From NCBI RefSeq assembly GCF_029962835.1, contig NC_080591.1, forward strand, positions 39,749,501 to 39,813,500: DNA of 64,000 nt, read 5' to 3'. Below, piece after piece: positions 48,001 through 59,702 of the stretch; position 1 is the stretch's first letter, and each line of letters starts with the position of its first letter. The DNA comes from Magnolia sinica. Taxonomy: Eukaryota > Streptophyta > Magnoliopsida > Magnoliales > Magnoliaceae. Below the pieces are notes generated by a model that saw only the letters and a program-made list of their open reading frames with translations, did not search any database and had not been told where the DNA came from. A program made the position numbers and the translations under genes.

Positions 48001-49079
48001 CTCTGCTCGGTAATCCTGTAACGACTCATCTGTCTACTGAGCCTCGATCACCCTTGCGACAAGAGAGGGTTGAATCGACAGGCACGATAACTGAACGATA
48101 GAAGACTGCAGACCAAAATCAAAGTCGTACTCTGCTATATCCTCGAGCATCTTCCATTCCTGAATCATCATATGTGCCACCAGACCTCATGGCCGACGGC
48201 TAAGGGGCATCCGCCACCACATTCGCCTTGCCTGGGTGGTACTGGAGGTCAAAATCATAATCCTTTAGAAGCTTCATCCAGCGTCTCCGTCTCATGTTCA
48301 GCTCAGACTGAGAAAATAGATACTTCAAGCTCTTGTGGTCAGAGAAGAGCTCGAACCTAACCCCATAGAGATAGTGTCTCCACACCTTCAGTGCGAAGAT
48401 GACTGCTGCCAGCTCTAAGTCATGCGTGGGGTAGTTCAGCTCATGAACCTTGAGCTGACGAGACGCAAATGCTACAGGTCTACCGTGCTACATTAGGACA
48501 GCACCCAACCCAATACGCGAAGCATCGGTAAATACCACGAATCCATCACTCCCAGAGAGAAGAGTGAGGACAGGAGCGGACGTCAGACGGTCCTTCAGCT
48601 CCATAAATGCTCGCTTACAGGCGTCACTCCAAATAAACTCTGCGCCCTTCCGAGTCAACCTGGTCAACGAGGCTGCAATACGGGAGAAGCCCTCAATGAA
48701 ACGCCGATAATATCCCGCTAAACTAAGGAAACTGTGGATCTCGGACGCAGTTGTGGGCTGACCCCACTGACGCACTACCTCAACCTTCGAGGGGTCCACT
48801 GCGACACCCTCCCTCGTCACCACGTGACCGAGGAATCTCACCTCCTCCTGCCAGAACTCACACTTCTCCAGCTTCGCATATAGCTAGTGGGCACGGAGGG
48901 TCTGCAAGGCGATCTCCAGATGTTGCATATGGTCCTCACGGGTCCTCGAATATATCAGAATGTTGTCGATGAAGACCACAATAAACTGATCGAGATATGG
49001 ACGAAAGACCTCGTTCATCAACTGCATGAAGACCGCGGATGCATTGGTCACTCCAAAGGACATGACCTAAAACTCAAAA
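48001..49079 (-). pseudogene. Tekay-like reverse transcriptase thumb and RNase H
   Basis: It continues the RT from 53380 after the solo LTR. In order: [20 protein letters not shown], catalytic [12 protein letters not shown] (48.96 kb; Asn replaces the second Asp), LYAKLEKCEFWQEE and FLGHVVTREGVAVDPSKVEV. RNase H follows with [36 protein letters not shown] and [12 protein letters not shown]. Stops at 48034-48036, 48488-48490, 48884-48886 and 49067-49069 are all TAG. Confidence 0.85.
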
Positions 49080-52000
49080 TGTAAGACCTGTATCCTAGTC
49101 TGTACTGTTCCATCAAGTCCCGCGATCCTTCCTGTCGAATTTTGACAACCTGTGACGTATAATCGACGTTGCGATCGACCCTAAGTCGTATGTTGTAGAT
49201 TTGAGTCGGTTTAATTCGAGACTTGTACCTTTGCGACCGCACCGTCGTCGCGGTTCTAACGCCGCGTCTCTTGTACCGATCCGATACCCTGTCAGGAAGA
49301 TGTGAGCCGGCGTTTATTTCGAAGAAAACGCCGCGCGTTTGCAATCCCAAGAGAATCTCTACAATGTGTCAAATCAATCCCATCAATCAATCCCATCCAT
49401 CACCTCATGTCAAGTACAAGCAACCCATGCTTTCTCTCTCCAAAGTCAACCCTTTCTCACCCTCTCTCTTACACACCCATGCTAGTCAAGTACACATCAC
49501 CTCACATCCATCACTCTCTCTCTTTACATCCCATCTCCCTCTCTCTCATTTCTCAACTCAATTCCAAGCAACCAAGTGAGCTCATGTCCAAGCTTCTCCA
49601 TGTGAGAGAAATGTGATTTTGGTGGCCCACTTTCCCACCCCTAAATCCCTCATCCTAGCCTTTCATTTCCCATCTTCCACCGTTGAAGTGAAGCTCAAGG
49701 AGACCGGCATTCCAACGGACCGAGAAGATCAACCGGTGGGTGCTTATTAGACTAGATTTTTCATATTTTATGATGGACAAAGTGAGGCCTACCAAATCAA
49801 TGGCATGGATCTCACTTTGGACCACTAGGTGTGGCCGATGGCCCACCTTGATGCTCATGATCATTCTATGATGGGGTCATTCTCCATGGACCCCATCATG
49901 ATGTTTATCTTCATTGCATACATAGGGTCATCTAGACCGTCTATTTTGGTGGAGAAAGGATCTCCACCGTTGATTTTCAATTTAATGGGCCCACATGCAA
50001 TGGGACCCACTTGATGTACGATTGGATGCTTGAAACGGAGGGCCCATAGTGCCGGGGTCCCTCCATCGCACGTGTCCCTCTCTCTTTCTCTCTCTCCCTC
50101 TCTTGTTATGTATGCATTTTATGTATGATGGAATGGCCATATGGCCCACCCGAATGGGCCCCATCATGAAGTATGGTTGGGACCCAATCCATTTGTGGGT
50201 GAGGCCCATCTTGCATGTGTATGTGATCCTCACCACCCCATCATGTGAGGGCCTGCCTAAGCATGGCCCACCCCAATTCACGTTTTATGTCCAGACGTCC
50301 AGGGACGTCCCTGGACGTTACTTGAGAACACAAATATTAGCTTTTCCAAAGCTTATTGGGTGTGCCATTCATGTGGGCTGCACCTCGATGTAAGTGTTCA
50401 ATCCACGCCGTTCATTCTATTCTCGAGATCATTCTAGGCGTTGAGCCAAAAGATTAAACTGATCCAAGTTTCTGGCGGGCCATACCTTTCAAAATAGTGA
50501 TCTCACCGTTTAAATTCTCTTTAATTTTTGCTACACGCCGAAATATATTCGATGTTGGACTTGTTTGGCTTGTCCTGAGCCATGGAATGCAATGAATGGA
50601 ATGGATTCACTTGATATGGGCCCTATGTATGAAAAACCTCAAAAAAAAAAGAGATTTCAAAAAAAAAGTAAAATACATTAAATAGGCAGCTGCTGCTGCT
50701 GCTGCCGACGCCAGGACGCACGGCGTCCTGCATTTGACGCTGAAGACAAGGAAGTGGGTCCCATACGTGGGCCCCACCGTGATATGTTTTGTACATCCAC
50801 ACTGTGCATCTGTTGTGTCCCCTGTGGGACAGTAGGCCACCCAAAAATCAGACCTATATATGACTCAGGTGGCCCACATCATATGAAACAGTGTGGATGA
50901 ACGTCTGCCATTAAAACCGTTTCTGGGCCCACGGAAGTTTTTGGATCAAGCTGAAATTTGTTTTTACTCTTCATCTAGGTCTGAGTGACCTTATGGACGG
51001 ATTGGATGCCATATAAGCATTATGGTGGGCCCCACATGGGACCCACAGTGATGTATGTGTTCTAGGCCCACCGTCCACGGCTGTGGACGGTGGATTCCAC
51101 CCAGATGTTTGTGTCTTACCAAGGTCGTCCAGTGACTGGACGGCCAGTGAGCCGCACCATGATTTATGTGTTTATCCACACCGTCCACACCTGGACGGTG
51201 GGACCCACCATGATGCCTGTGTTGCATCCAAACCATCAATCCATTTTGCAACTCATTTTTGAGCGTGAGCTAAAGAATGAATCAGATCCATGGTCCATGA
51301 TGCATGTGTTGCATCCAAGTCATCCAACCACTTGAAAGCTCGTTTTAAAGCCTGAGTAAAAAAAATAAATAAATAAATAAATAAAAATAAAAATAAAAAT
51401 GAGACAGATCTAGGAATAGGTGGACCATATTATAGAAAGTAGTGGGTTTGAAAGCCCACCATTAAGACCCTTGGTCTACTAAGTTTGGGACCAAATATGA
51501 TATTGGTCTTTCCTTTTTAATTCAGGTCTGTGAGGCCTTATAATCAGATTGGATGAGGAATAAATATTAGGGTGGGCCTTAGAAATTTAGTGGTGGAAAT
51601 CATTACCATCACTTGTATTTGGGTGTGGCCCATTGGATATGCATATGGCCCATGCGATGTGGCCCACCTGTCATATTTAAGGCCCATTTGAGGAGGCCCA
51701 CCTTGATATTTATAAGGCCCATTTGAGGAGGCCCACCTTGATGTATTCGTGGCCTATTGTTGAGGCCCATCCTGATATATGCGAGGCCCACTGTGATGTA
51801 TTCAAAGGCCCATGGGATATGGCCCATTGCAACGTACATAAGGCCCGTTGGTGGGGGCCCATTAATGCGGCCCATTTGATGAATGTAAGGCCCATGTGAT
51901 ACGGCCCATTTGATGTATCCAAGGCCCATGGGTCGAGGCCCAACGGGATGTCCTTAGGGGTCCATTGCAATGTGTGATTCCCCCTTGGTTTATGAAATAA

Positions 52001-53374
52001 TGTTTTATGGCGGGCCATGCCTAGGGAACAATGTTGGTTTGATGTCCACATTGTAAGAATAATGTTGGTTAAATGTCCGCATTATGACTCTCCTTAGGGC
52101 CCATTAATAGGCCCATACTTGTTGATAGTTCATTACTTTATAACATGCTTAATGCACTTTCATGATTCATGCCCATACGCATCATATGTATGCTTGATAT
52201 GAGGAATGTTTGATCATAGCATAAGCCGTTGGGCTGAGACATTTACGGGACTCCTTATGAGAAGGAGTGCCCCACATGATCGCGTGATACGCGCAGGATT
52301 GCTGCATGATTGTACGGTGTGACTCATGCATCTTGCATATGTGTGACTTGATCACTGCACGCCTTAGCGACATCAGGGCCGTGGCTCCACAGACACATCG
52401 TGGATGGCCGTATCGGATACCGAAAATGCTTGGTTCTAGTACTGTGGGCACTTAGGATGTCCTTGGGTGAAAGTCCCAGAACCTTTTTGGTACCAGGAGA
52501 TGCTCCAACGTTTAGACCGAGTGGATACACGAGCGCCCGAGTGCCGAATACCAGTAGGCCGCGTCTCCCACTGTTTCGTGGTCGGTTGGAAGGGGGTGTG
52601 GCCTTATCCGTCCGAGTGAGGGGGCTATAAGCTAGGCTGAGTTTGACCAGCTCGCAAATGAGTCCGCTATCGACGAGCCGGGTAGATATTGGCAGACTAC
52701 TGGTCAGGCGGATAGTGTGGTCTCTTCCACTTGCTTGACTGTGCAGCTAGGGAGGAGGCAGTCAGTGTGAGGTGTATTAGACCCCGGTGATATCCAGAGA
52801 GGAACTGTATTGATATGGGTACTTGATGAGTACTCGCACGCTTGTTTTGCATCTCGCATATGACATTTGGCTACATAGGCTTTGCATCGCATGGCCTTGG
52901 TATGGCCGATAGCATTCATGGACTTACCGCATATTCCCGCATTACTCTGATATTATACACTTGGCACTCGCCTTACACACACTTTCACCACCCTCTAAGC
53001 TTTCTATAAGCTTATGCACGATAGATGCGTGCAGGTGGCGTTAGGTTGCAGCAGCGTTGAGCTTGGAGCGTGCAGCCGAGCTTTTGGAGTTTCTTTTACT
53101 TTCATTATATTGTATTTCCCTTTCTTATGCATTGTACTTAAAGTTTTTGATATAGTGGATATGTGGTGTTGTTGTTTTGTGACTTGGTTATGCTTGTGGT
53201 TATGCTCCATTACAAAAAAAAAAATCATACTGAAAATCCTCCTTGTAGGATCCCAGGATCGGAATCTGGCGTATGGGCGTTGGGAGCCGAGAATGGGGTG
53301 CTACGGAGGCTGTCGGCACCGGATTCGGCGATCGGGAATTCTGTGAGCCCGTTTTCCGAGTTTGGGGCGTGACA
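49080..53374 (+). mobile_element. Solo LTR (4.3 kb) inside the gypsy reverse transcriptase, opposite orientation
   Basis: Plus strand TGTAAGACCTGTATCC...TTTGGGGCGTGACA, the same family as the LTRs around it but inverted relative to the host element. It is flanked by a perfect CAAAA duplication (49075-49079 and 53375-53379). Removing it and one CAAAA rejoins HIFEF-type RT sequence to [10 protein letters not shown]. No internal region remains, so it probably arose by LTR-LTR recombination. It contains the conserved family block at about 52300-52800 and a poly-A/CTG patch near 50640-50705. Confidence 0.88.
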
Positions 53375-53379
53375 CAAAA

Positions 53380-54235
53380 TGACCATAACGCGTCCTGAAA
53401 GCTGTCTTCGGGATGTCCTCCTCTCAAACACGAATCTGATGATAACCAGAACGCAGGTCAATCTTCGAAAAGAACTGTGCACCCTGTAGCTGATCAAATA
53501 AATCGTCTATCCTCGGGAGCGGGTATTTGTTCTTAATTGTGACCCGGTTGAGCTCGCGGTAATCCACACAGAGCCTCAACGAGCCATCCTTCTTCCTAAC
53601 GAAGAGTACCTGCGCTCCCCAAGGCGAATTGCTCGGACGAATGAATCCCAACTCACGCAACTCGTCCAACTGACGCTGCAGCTCACGCAACTCCATCGGT
53701 GCCATATGGTACGGGGCCTTCGAGATAGGCGCGGTACCAGGCACGAGGTCGATCTGGAACTCAATATGACGGCGCGGAGGCAATCCGGGAATCTCCTGGA
53801 ACACATCGGGGAAGTCGCAGACAACCGGCCACTGATCAATACAAATGGCAACAGGCTCCTCGGCTGCGCAGGACATCAAGCAAGATAACGGTTCTCTCCT
53901 GGGCTCGGCGATGAACTGGAACTGTGGCAAGCCTGGTATGCAGAATGTGACTGTCCTCGCAGAACAGTCCAAGATAGCGTGGTACTCGGCAAGCCAATCC
54001 ATGCTTAAGATAACATCAAAATCTGTCATCAGCAGCACAAACAAGTTAGCGGGCAAAAAGATATCACCGACAAGAACCGGGCAAGATGGACAGAAACGGC
54101 CCAATACTGTGGTCCTCCCCAAGGGCCTCGATACGGTCAATCCCTCACTAGTAGACTCTGTCGGTAATCCAGTCGAGCGGCAGAAATCCTCAGACATGAA
54201 TGAGTGAGAAGTGCCAGAATCAAATAATACCCGGG
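53380..54235 (-). pseudogene. Tekay-like protease and reverse transcriptase N-terminal half
   Basis: The protease active site [18 protein letters not shown] lies near 54220-54180. [20 protein letters not shown] and [20 protein letters not shown] follow, then [20 protein letters not shown] and the RT motifs [40 protein letters not shown] and [16 protein letters not shown], which hold the first catalytic Asp. The piece then meets the solo LTR. This part of pol is well preserved. Confidence 0.88.
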
Positions 54236-54259
54236 CGATACATGAAGAGATAGGAAGTA

Positions 54260-55110
54260 TACCCTCGACAACTCCTCCGGATGACTGCGGGTCCCCTCGA
54301 GGTCCGTGCTGCTCGTGCTGCCTCTGAGGCGGCCATCTGTCTCTGCTTCTTTGAGGTCTCGGCGTGAGGTGGGCTGTGGCTCGATGGTCATCTGTTGGAG
54401 CGCAGTCTCTGGCTTTGAGAGCTGTGGTACTCTCGGCGGATGTAGGTGAGGCTGCTGTGATCCTCTCACCTGCTGCAGATGATGTCGAGGGCTCTTAGAC
54501 TCGCGATGCACTGTCCCACCACTTCGAAAATAAGTCCCTGTAATGGGCTGCTGGGGTGGCGCGAAGGTCTTCTTGGGGCTCTAGCAGTGGGTGGCTCCTA
54601 TAGCCTCTGTGGTCGTCGCTGCTGGGAGCTACTGGAGGGGGTCTGCCTCTTCTGACCCCTCCTCTGATCTCTGTCGGCCTGCGCGCCAGCCCATTCAGTC
54701 TCGTAGATCTGAGCCCTCCACACTACAGCCTGAAAGGTCGGAAGCTCGTGCCCAATCACACGGCCTCGAAGACCGTAACGTAAGCCGCTCTCGAAACGGC
54801 GGGCCTTCCACCCCTCATCATCAACCATATATGGCGCAAACCTCGATAGCGCCACGAAACGAGCCGCGTACTGAGCCATGGTCATGTCTCCCTGAACCAG
54901 AGTCTCGAACTCTAATGCTCTCTGACGTCGAATATGGTCAGGGAAATACTGCTCCTCGAATCGGTCTATGAAATCATCCCATGTCCAGATATAGTCGGGT
55001 CCTGCGACACGGGTAACCGAGGTCCACCAGTGCTCTGCCTCGCCCTGAAAAAGAAACACTGCCAACCGAACTCGCTGCTCGGTCGTACATGACATGGTAT
55101 CAAAAATCTT
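54260..55110 (-). pseudogene. Tekay-like gag
   Basis: The open frame 55095-54598 has EQRVRLAVFLFQGEAEHWWT, WDDFIDRFEEQYFPDHIRRQ and EFETLVQGDMTMAQYAARFV, the retrotransposon gag domain of Del/Tekay elements. Downstream the nucleocapsid zinc knuckle near 54531-54481 reads [15 protein letters not shown], where a CCHC knuckle (CFRCGxxGHxxRECP) is expected, so all three cysteines are gone. The frame then shifts before the protease. The first Met shown is probably not the true start, since related sequence continues upstream to about 55.4 kb. Confidence 0.75.
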
Positions 55111-55689
55111 CTCTACATCGGAGCGCCACCTCTCAGCTGCTGTCGGATCTGGCTCGCCCTAGAATCGTGAAGGATCAAACTGTCGGAACTCTCGAAGTAG
55201 GGCACTCGTGCTCTCCTGCTCTGCCTGGGCCGGTGAAACAACCGAGTGTCTGCTCTACCCCTAAAGTACGGCCGTCACAGCCTGCAGCATCTGCTGCAAC
55301 TGAGAAGCACTCACGGATACGGTCGGATCTGCACTGGTATCTGGTGGAGGTGCAGCATCCTCAGGATGGGCGATATGAATCTCTGGTAGAGGAGCGACAT
55401 CCTCAGGCTGAGCAGTAAGAATCTCTGGTGGTGGAGTAGGGGTCGTAGGTGGTAGTGCGGGAGCCGCAGGTGGTGGAGCCGGAGTCTCAGGTGGTGGTGC
55501 GGGAGTCGATCAGGTCACTCTCCTGCGCGTCATGTCCTACAGGAAAGAGCGAAGGTGCCTATCAACTTAAAGGCTCGCGAAGGCACGCACGTTAAGGGTG
55601 TGTAATAAAAGATCGCTAGGCTATCCGAACTTAGGACTTAATCATTCATAGCAGACATGTAAAGTTGTTCTTGGTTATTCCCGAGTTAT
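55111..55689 (-). other. Tekay-like 5' leader and gag start region
   Basis: On the minus strand this is the leader between the primer-binding site and gag. It contains a repeated stretch at 55430-55510 built of ggtggtgg(a/t)gc phrases that would encode a Pro/Ala-rich N-terminus, interrupted by stops. Confidence 0.5.
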
Positions 55690-55701
55690 GCTCTGATACC
55701 A
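55690..55701 (-). other. Primer-binding site (initiator tRNA-Met) of the Tekay-like element
   Basis: The minus strand reads TGGTATCAGAGC five bases inside the 5' LTR. It fixes the orientation and shows that 55707 is the inner LTR edge. Confidence 0.9.
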
Positions 55702-55706
55702 ACTTC

Positions 55707-58700
55707 TGTCCCGCCCCGAACTCAGAAACCGGGCTCACAAAATTCCCGATCGCCGAATCCGGCGCCGACAGCCTCCATAGAACCCCATTCTCGGATCTCG
55801 GCACCCATTCACCAGGTTCCGATCCTGGGATACTACAAGGAGGGTTTCAAATCATCAGTCTGATTCATAATGAGCATAACAAAAGCATAACCCACAAACA
55901 ATAAGCACAAGAACACCACCACAAAATTCACTATGATCAAAAACTTTTTTGTACAATACAACAGAAAGGGAATATACAATGTAATAAAAGAAACAAAACT
56001 CCAGAAGCTCGGCTGCACGCTCCAACTACAGCGAGACTATGGCTGTGACTGCGTCCTGGCATCACCTGCACGCATCAATCGTGCATAAGCTTATGGAAAG
56101 CTTAGAGGGTGGTGTAAGTGTGTGCGCAATATAAATGTGCTCAAAATGCAAGGTCAGAGTGATGCGGAATCATGGTGATGAGCACATGAATGCAATCAGC
56201 CGTACCAAGGCTATGTGGTACAAGATATGAATGCTATTGACTATAACACAGCCATGCGATGCGAGATGCAACTCAAGCATGCCAATCCTCATCATGTATC
56301 AGTACAGTTCTCATTCTGGATAATCACCGGGGTTCAATACACTCCAAATGGCACTGTCGCTCTCCTAGCCGCACAGTCCAAGTGAGCGTAAGAAACCTCA
56401 CTATCCGCCTGGCCAATAGTCTGCCAATACCTATCCGGCACGTCGATAGCGGACCCATTCGCGAGCTGGTCAAACTCAGCCTAGTATTGCCCCCTACCCT
56501 CGGGCGAGTAAGGCCACACTCCTTTCCAACCGACCACGACACAGTGGGAGACGCGGCCTCCTGGTATTCAGCCCTCATGCGCTCATATATCCGCTCGGTC
56601 TCGACATTGGAGTCATCCTCTGGTACCATCGGGTTTACGGATTTTCACCCAGGGACATCTATGGTGCCCGTATGCTAGAACCAAATATTTTCGGTATCCA
56701 ATCTCGCCATCCACGATGTGTCTATGGAGGCTATGGCCCTGATGTCGCTAGGGCATACAGTAACTACAATCACACAAATGCAAGTGCATGAGTCACACTA
56801 TCACTCAACAGTCCTGTATATACCATGCACTTATATGAGGCAACTCCGCCTATCAGGGAGCCCATAAACAGTCTATCCAAAGGTATATGCTATGATCGGT
56901 CACCCTCACATCAGGCATACATATGGTGCGAATGATCATGAATCATGGATCTATACTAAACATGTATAAAGAGATGGGCTCTAGATACAATGGAGATGGC
57001 CCTAGGTGGCCTTCTTACCATAATTTTGGGCCTATCAGTGGGCCTTAGGGAGAGTTATAATGCGGACATTTAACCAACATTATCCATTCAATGTGGACAT
57101 CAAACCAACATTGCTCCCAAGGAATGGTCTTCCATGAATCACATATTGTAATGGGCCTTTTGTACATCTAATTGGGCCTTGACCCAAGGACCCAAATACA
57201 TCAAATGGGCTACGTAACATGAGCCCCACATCTATATCAAGGTGGGCCTCAATGGGCCTCATAATATGGGCCTAATACAAATCAAGGTGGGCCTCAACAA
57301 GGACCACTAATGCATGAAGATGGGCCTCCATAATGGGTCTTAAATTATCTCCAAAACAGTTGGACAGTTGGATGAAACACATACATTATGATAGAGCCCA
57401 CCAAAATGCTCATTTTCCACCCAGCTTAAGGCCCAATATAATGTTTATTTTCCACCCAACTTAAGGCCCAACATAATGTTTATTTTCCACCCAACTTAAG
57501 GCCCAATATAATGTTTATTTTCCACCCAACTTAAGGCCCAACATAATGTTTATTTTCCACCCAACTTAAGGCCCAATATAATGTTTATTTTCCACCCAAC
57601 TTAAGGCCCAACATAATGTTTATTTTCTTCCAACTGCTCATAAAGTCAAGTGGACCAGGGTAGGGCCCACTAGACTGGGGCCCACTGGAATGTTTATTTT
57701 CCACCCAAGTACCGTGGGTTGGGCCCACCATTTATTTTCGTCCAACCTGTAGGGCGGTCAGGAGCCTACCGTGATAATTTTTTTATTTTATTTTATTTTA
57801 TTTATATCTGTATAAATATATATTTATATATTACATCGACAGGGGGCCCATTGTGATGTGGTCCACCAATCCAGCCCGCTCATTATGTGTGCCCCACTTG
57901 GCTGAGGGTACAGACCAAGTTTCAGCCGCATCCAGATCTCGAGTAGGCCCCACCAAGGGTTTTTATATGTTTAGACATGTCTTCACATGATTTTAGATGG
58001 TGTGGCCTACCTAAGTTCCGTATAAGGCTAATTTTTGAGGTGGACGTACGGTTTGTGGGGACCCATCAAATGCACGGTGTTGATGGTTTAAACACATTAA
58101 GGTGGGGCCCAAAGCTGGGGCCGTGACCCCCAGCCCGCCCGTCCGTCCGTCGTCGAGCGCAGGCAGCGCCTATGGCGCTCTGACAGCAGCAGCACGCACT
58201 GCTTCTTCTTTCTTCTTTTTTTTTTTTTTGAAAAAAAGGATTTTCTGTGGTTTTCCACAGACGGGGCCCACATCAGACAGATCCACACCAGCCATTGGAT
58301 TCCTTGGTCCAAGACCGACCCAAAGAGTCCAATATTCGCACTATTTTTGGCAAATAGAAGGGTCACGATGGATTTTAAGGGTAATACCACTAGTTCCCAT
58401 GGTATGGCCCGCCAGAAAATGGGATCAGCCTCATTTCTCAGTTCAACGTCTAAAATAATCTGAGGAGAAGGATGGACGGCTTGGATTGTGTTTACACATC
58501 AAGGTAAGGCTTGCATGAGAGGCCCACCATTTTTTTTTCCTTATAGTATACACCCATGCCATGAACACTTTACTTGCCAACGTCCAGCGTCCAGGGACGC
58601 TGGACGGCATACATAAATATATTATTGGGGTGGGTCCCACGTAGATGTGGCCCACCAACATTTATACACATAATGTATATATATATATATATATACATAT

Positions 58701-59678
58701 TATATTATATATATTATATATATTATATAAAATATAACATATATTTATATATATAATGCATTTGGCCCACCTAAACAATGGATGGTGTGGATCATCACCT
58801 ACAATAAGATGGGCCACACCGTCTAATGTAGATGGACGGGTAGATGTAACACATATTGGTGGGATCCACACCATTACAAAGGAAGAGAGAGAGATAGAAA
58901 GAGAGATAAATGGTGAGATAGAGGAACCCCGCCACTATGGGTCCTCTTGATTAAATCATATACATCCAAATGGGTCCCACCAACAAGTGGGCCCTAAAAT
59001 TTAAAATAATGACAAATCACCCACCTTATCTTTCTTCTCCTTGCTCCCTTGGACTCCTTAGCTCCTTACCTTCACTTTTAATGGAGGTTGATGAAAGATG
59101 AATGGTTGAGATTGGAGATGAGAGGGTGGGCCACACTTGAAGTTGAGAGAGTGTGTTGGATGTGTGAAATTTCTCATGAGATTTGGAAAAATTGCTAGAG
59201 AATGAGAGGGAGAGATAGAAATAATGGATGGAGGGATGGGTGGAGTGATGGTTGTAAGAAAGGAGTGATGAGAGGTATGGTTTAGTTTGAAATTGGTGGA
59301 GAAGAGAGATGGTTGTGGTTGAAAATGAGAAAAAGAGGAATGGTGAGGTACTTGAGGTATGGATACATTTAATGGTTGATTGATGGGACTAATTGTGTAG
59401 AGATTCCCTCGAAATCCACAACGCGCGGTGTTTCTCAGAATAAACGCAGATCGGCATCTTCTTACCTGGGTATCGGTTCGGTGCGCAAGTCACGACGTTG
59501 GAACCGCGGCGACGACGCGGTCACTATGATACAACTTTCGGATCAAGCCGACGTCGGTGCACGGGACCTAGCTTAGGATCATGCGCAAACACTGAATACG
59601 GTGAGAAGGTTGCCGGAATTTGACCGGAAGGACCGCGGAAGCTAACGGAACAGTACGGATTAGGACACGGGTCTTACA
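55707..59678 (-). repeat. 5' LTR of the Tekay-like element
   Basis: It starts TGTCCCGCCCCGAACTCAG and ends ggacacgggtcttaca (plus strand). It is near identical to 42468-46500 but lacks the segment matching 46131-46167 and has a shorter AT run near 58677-58730. The inner terminus has one change (TGTCCC for TGTCAC). Confidence 0.9.
57410..57619. repeat. 35-bp tandem array in the 5' LTR, alternating variants
   Basis: Six 35-bp units. The end of the unit alternates between cccaatataatgt and cccaacataatgt, so the array looks like a 70-bp dimer. In the other LTR nearly all units carry the T variant. Confidence 0.9.
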
Positions 59679-59697
59679 GCTAGTTCGGGGCGTGACA
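59679..59697. other. 19-bp extra terminus of the Tekay-like element
   Basis: Between the 5' LTR end (gtcttaca) and the duplication GTGGA lies gctagttcggggcgtgaca. Its last 16 bases are the exact inverse of the element's other end (TGTCACGCCCCGAACT). The first three (gct, minus AGC) equal the end of the polypurine tract. The element therefore starts and ends with perfect inverted 16-bp repeats. Confidence 0.85.
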
Positions 59698-59702
59698 GTG
59701 GA

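Larger units (their letters stand above)
42468..59697 (-). mobile_element. Del/Tekay-like Ty3/gypsy retrotransposon (chromovirus), nested in the LINE
   Basis: Two LTRs of about 4 kb (42468-46500 and 55707-59678) enclose gag, protease, RT, RNase H and integrase with a chromodomain-like end, all on the minus strand. It is flanked by the 5-bp duplication GTGGA (42463-42467 and 59698-59702). A primer-binding site for initiator tRNA-Met and a polypurine tract adjoin the LTRs. Between the right LTR and the duplication lie 19 extra bases. Very large LTRs and the C-terminal WGHHSMDEASWEREAEIRER piece point to the Del/Tekay lineage. Several stops and a 4.3-kb solo LTR within RT make it defective. Confidence 0.88.
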
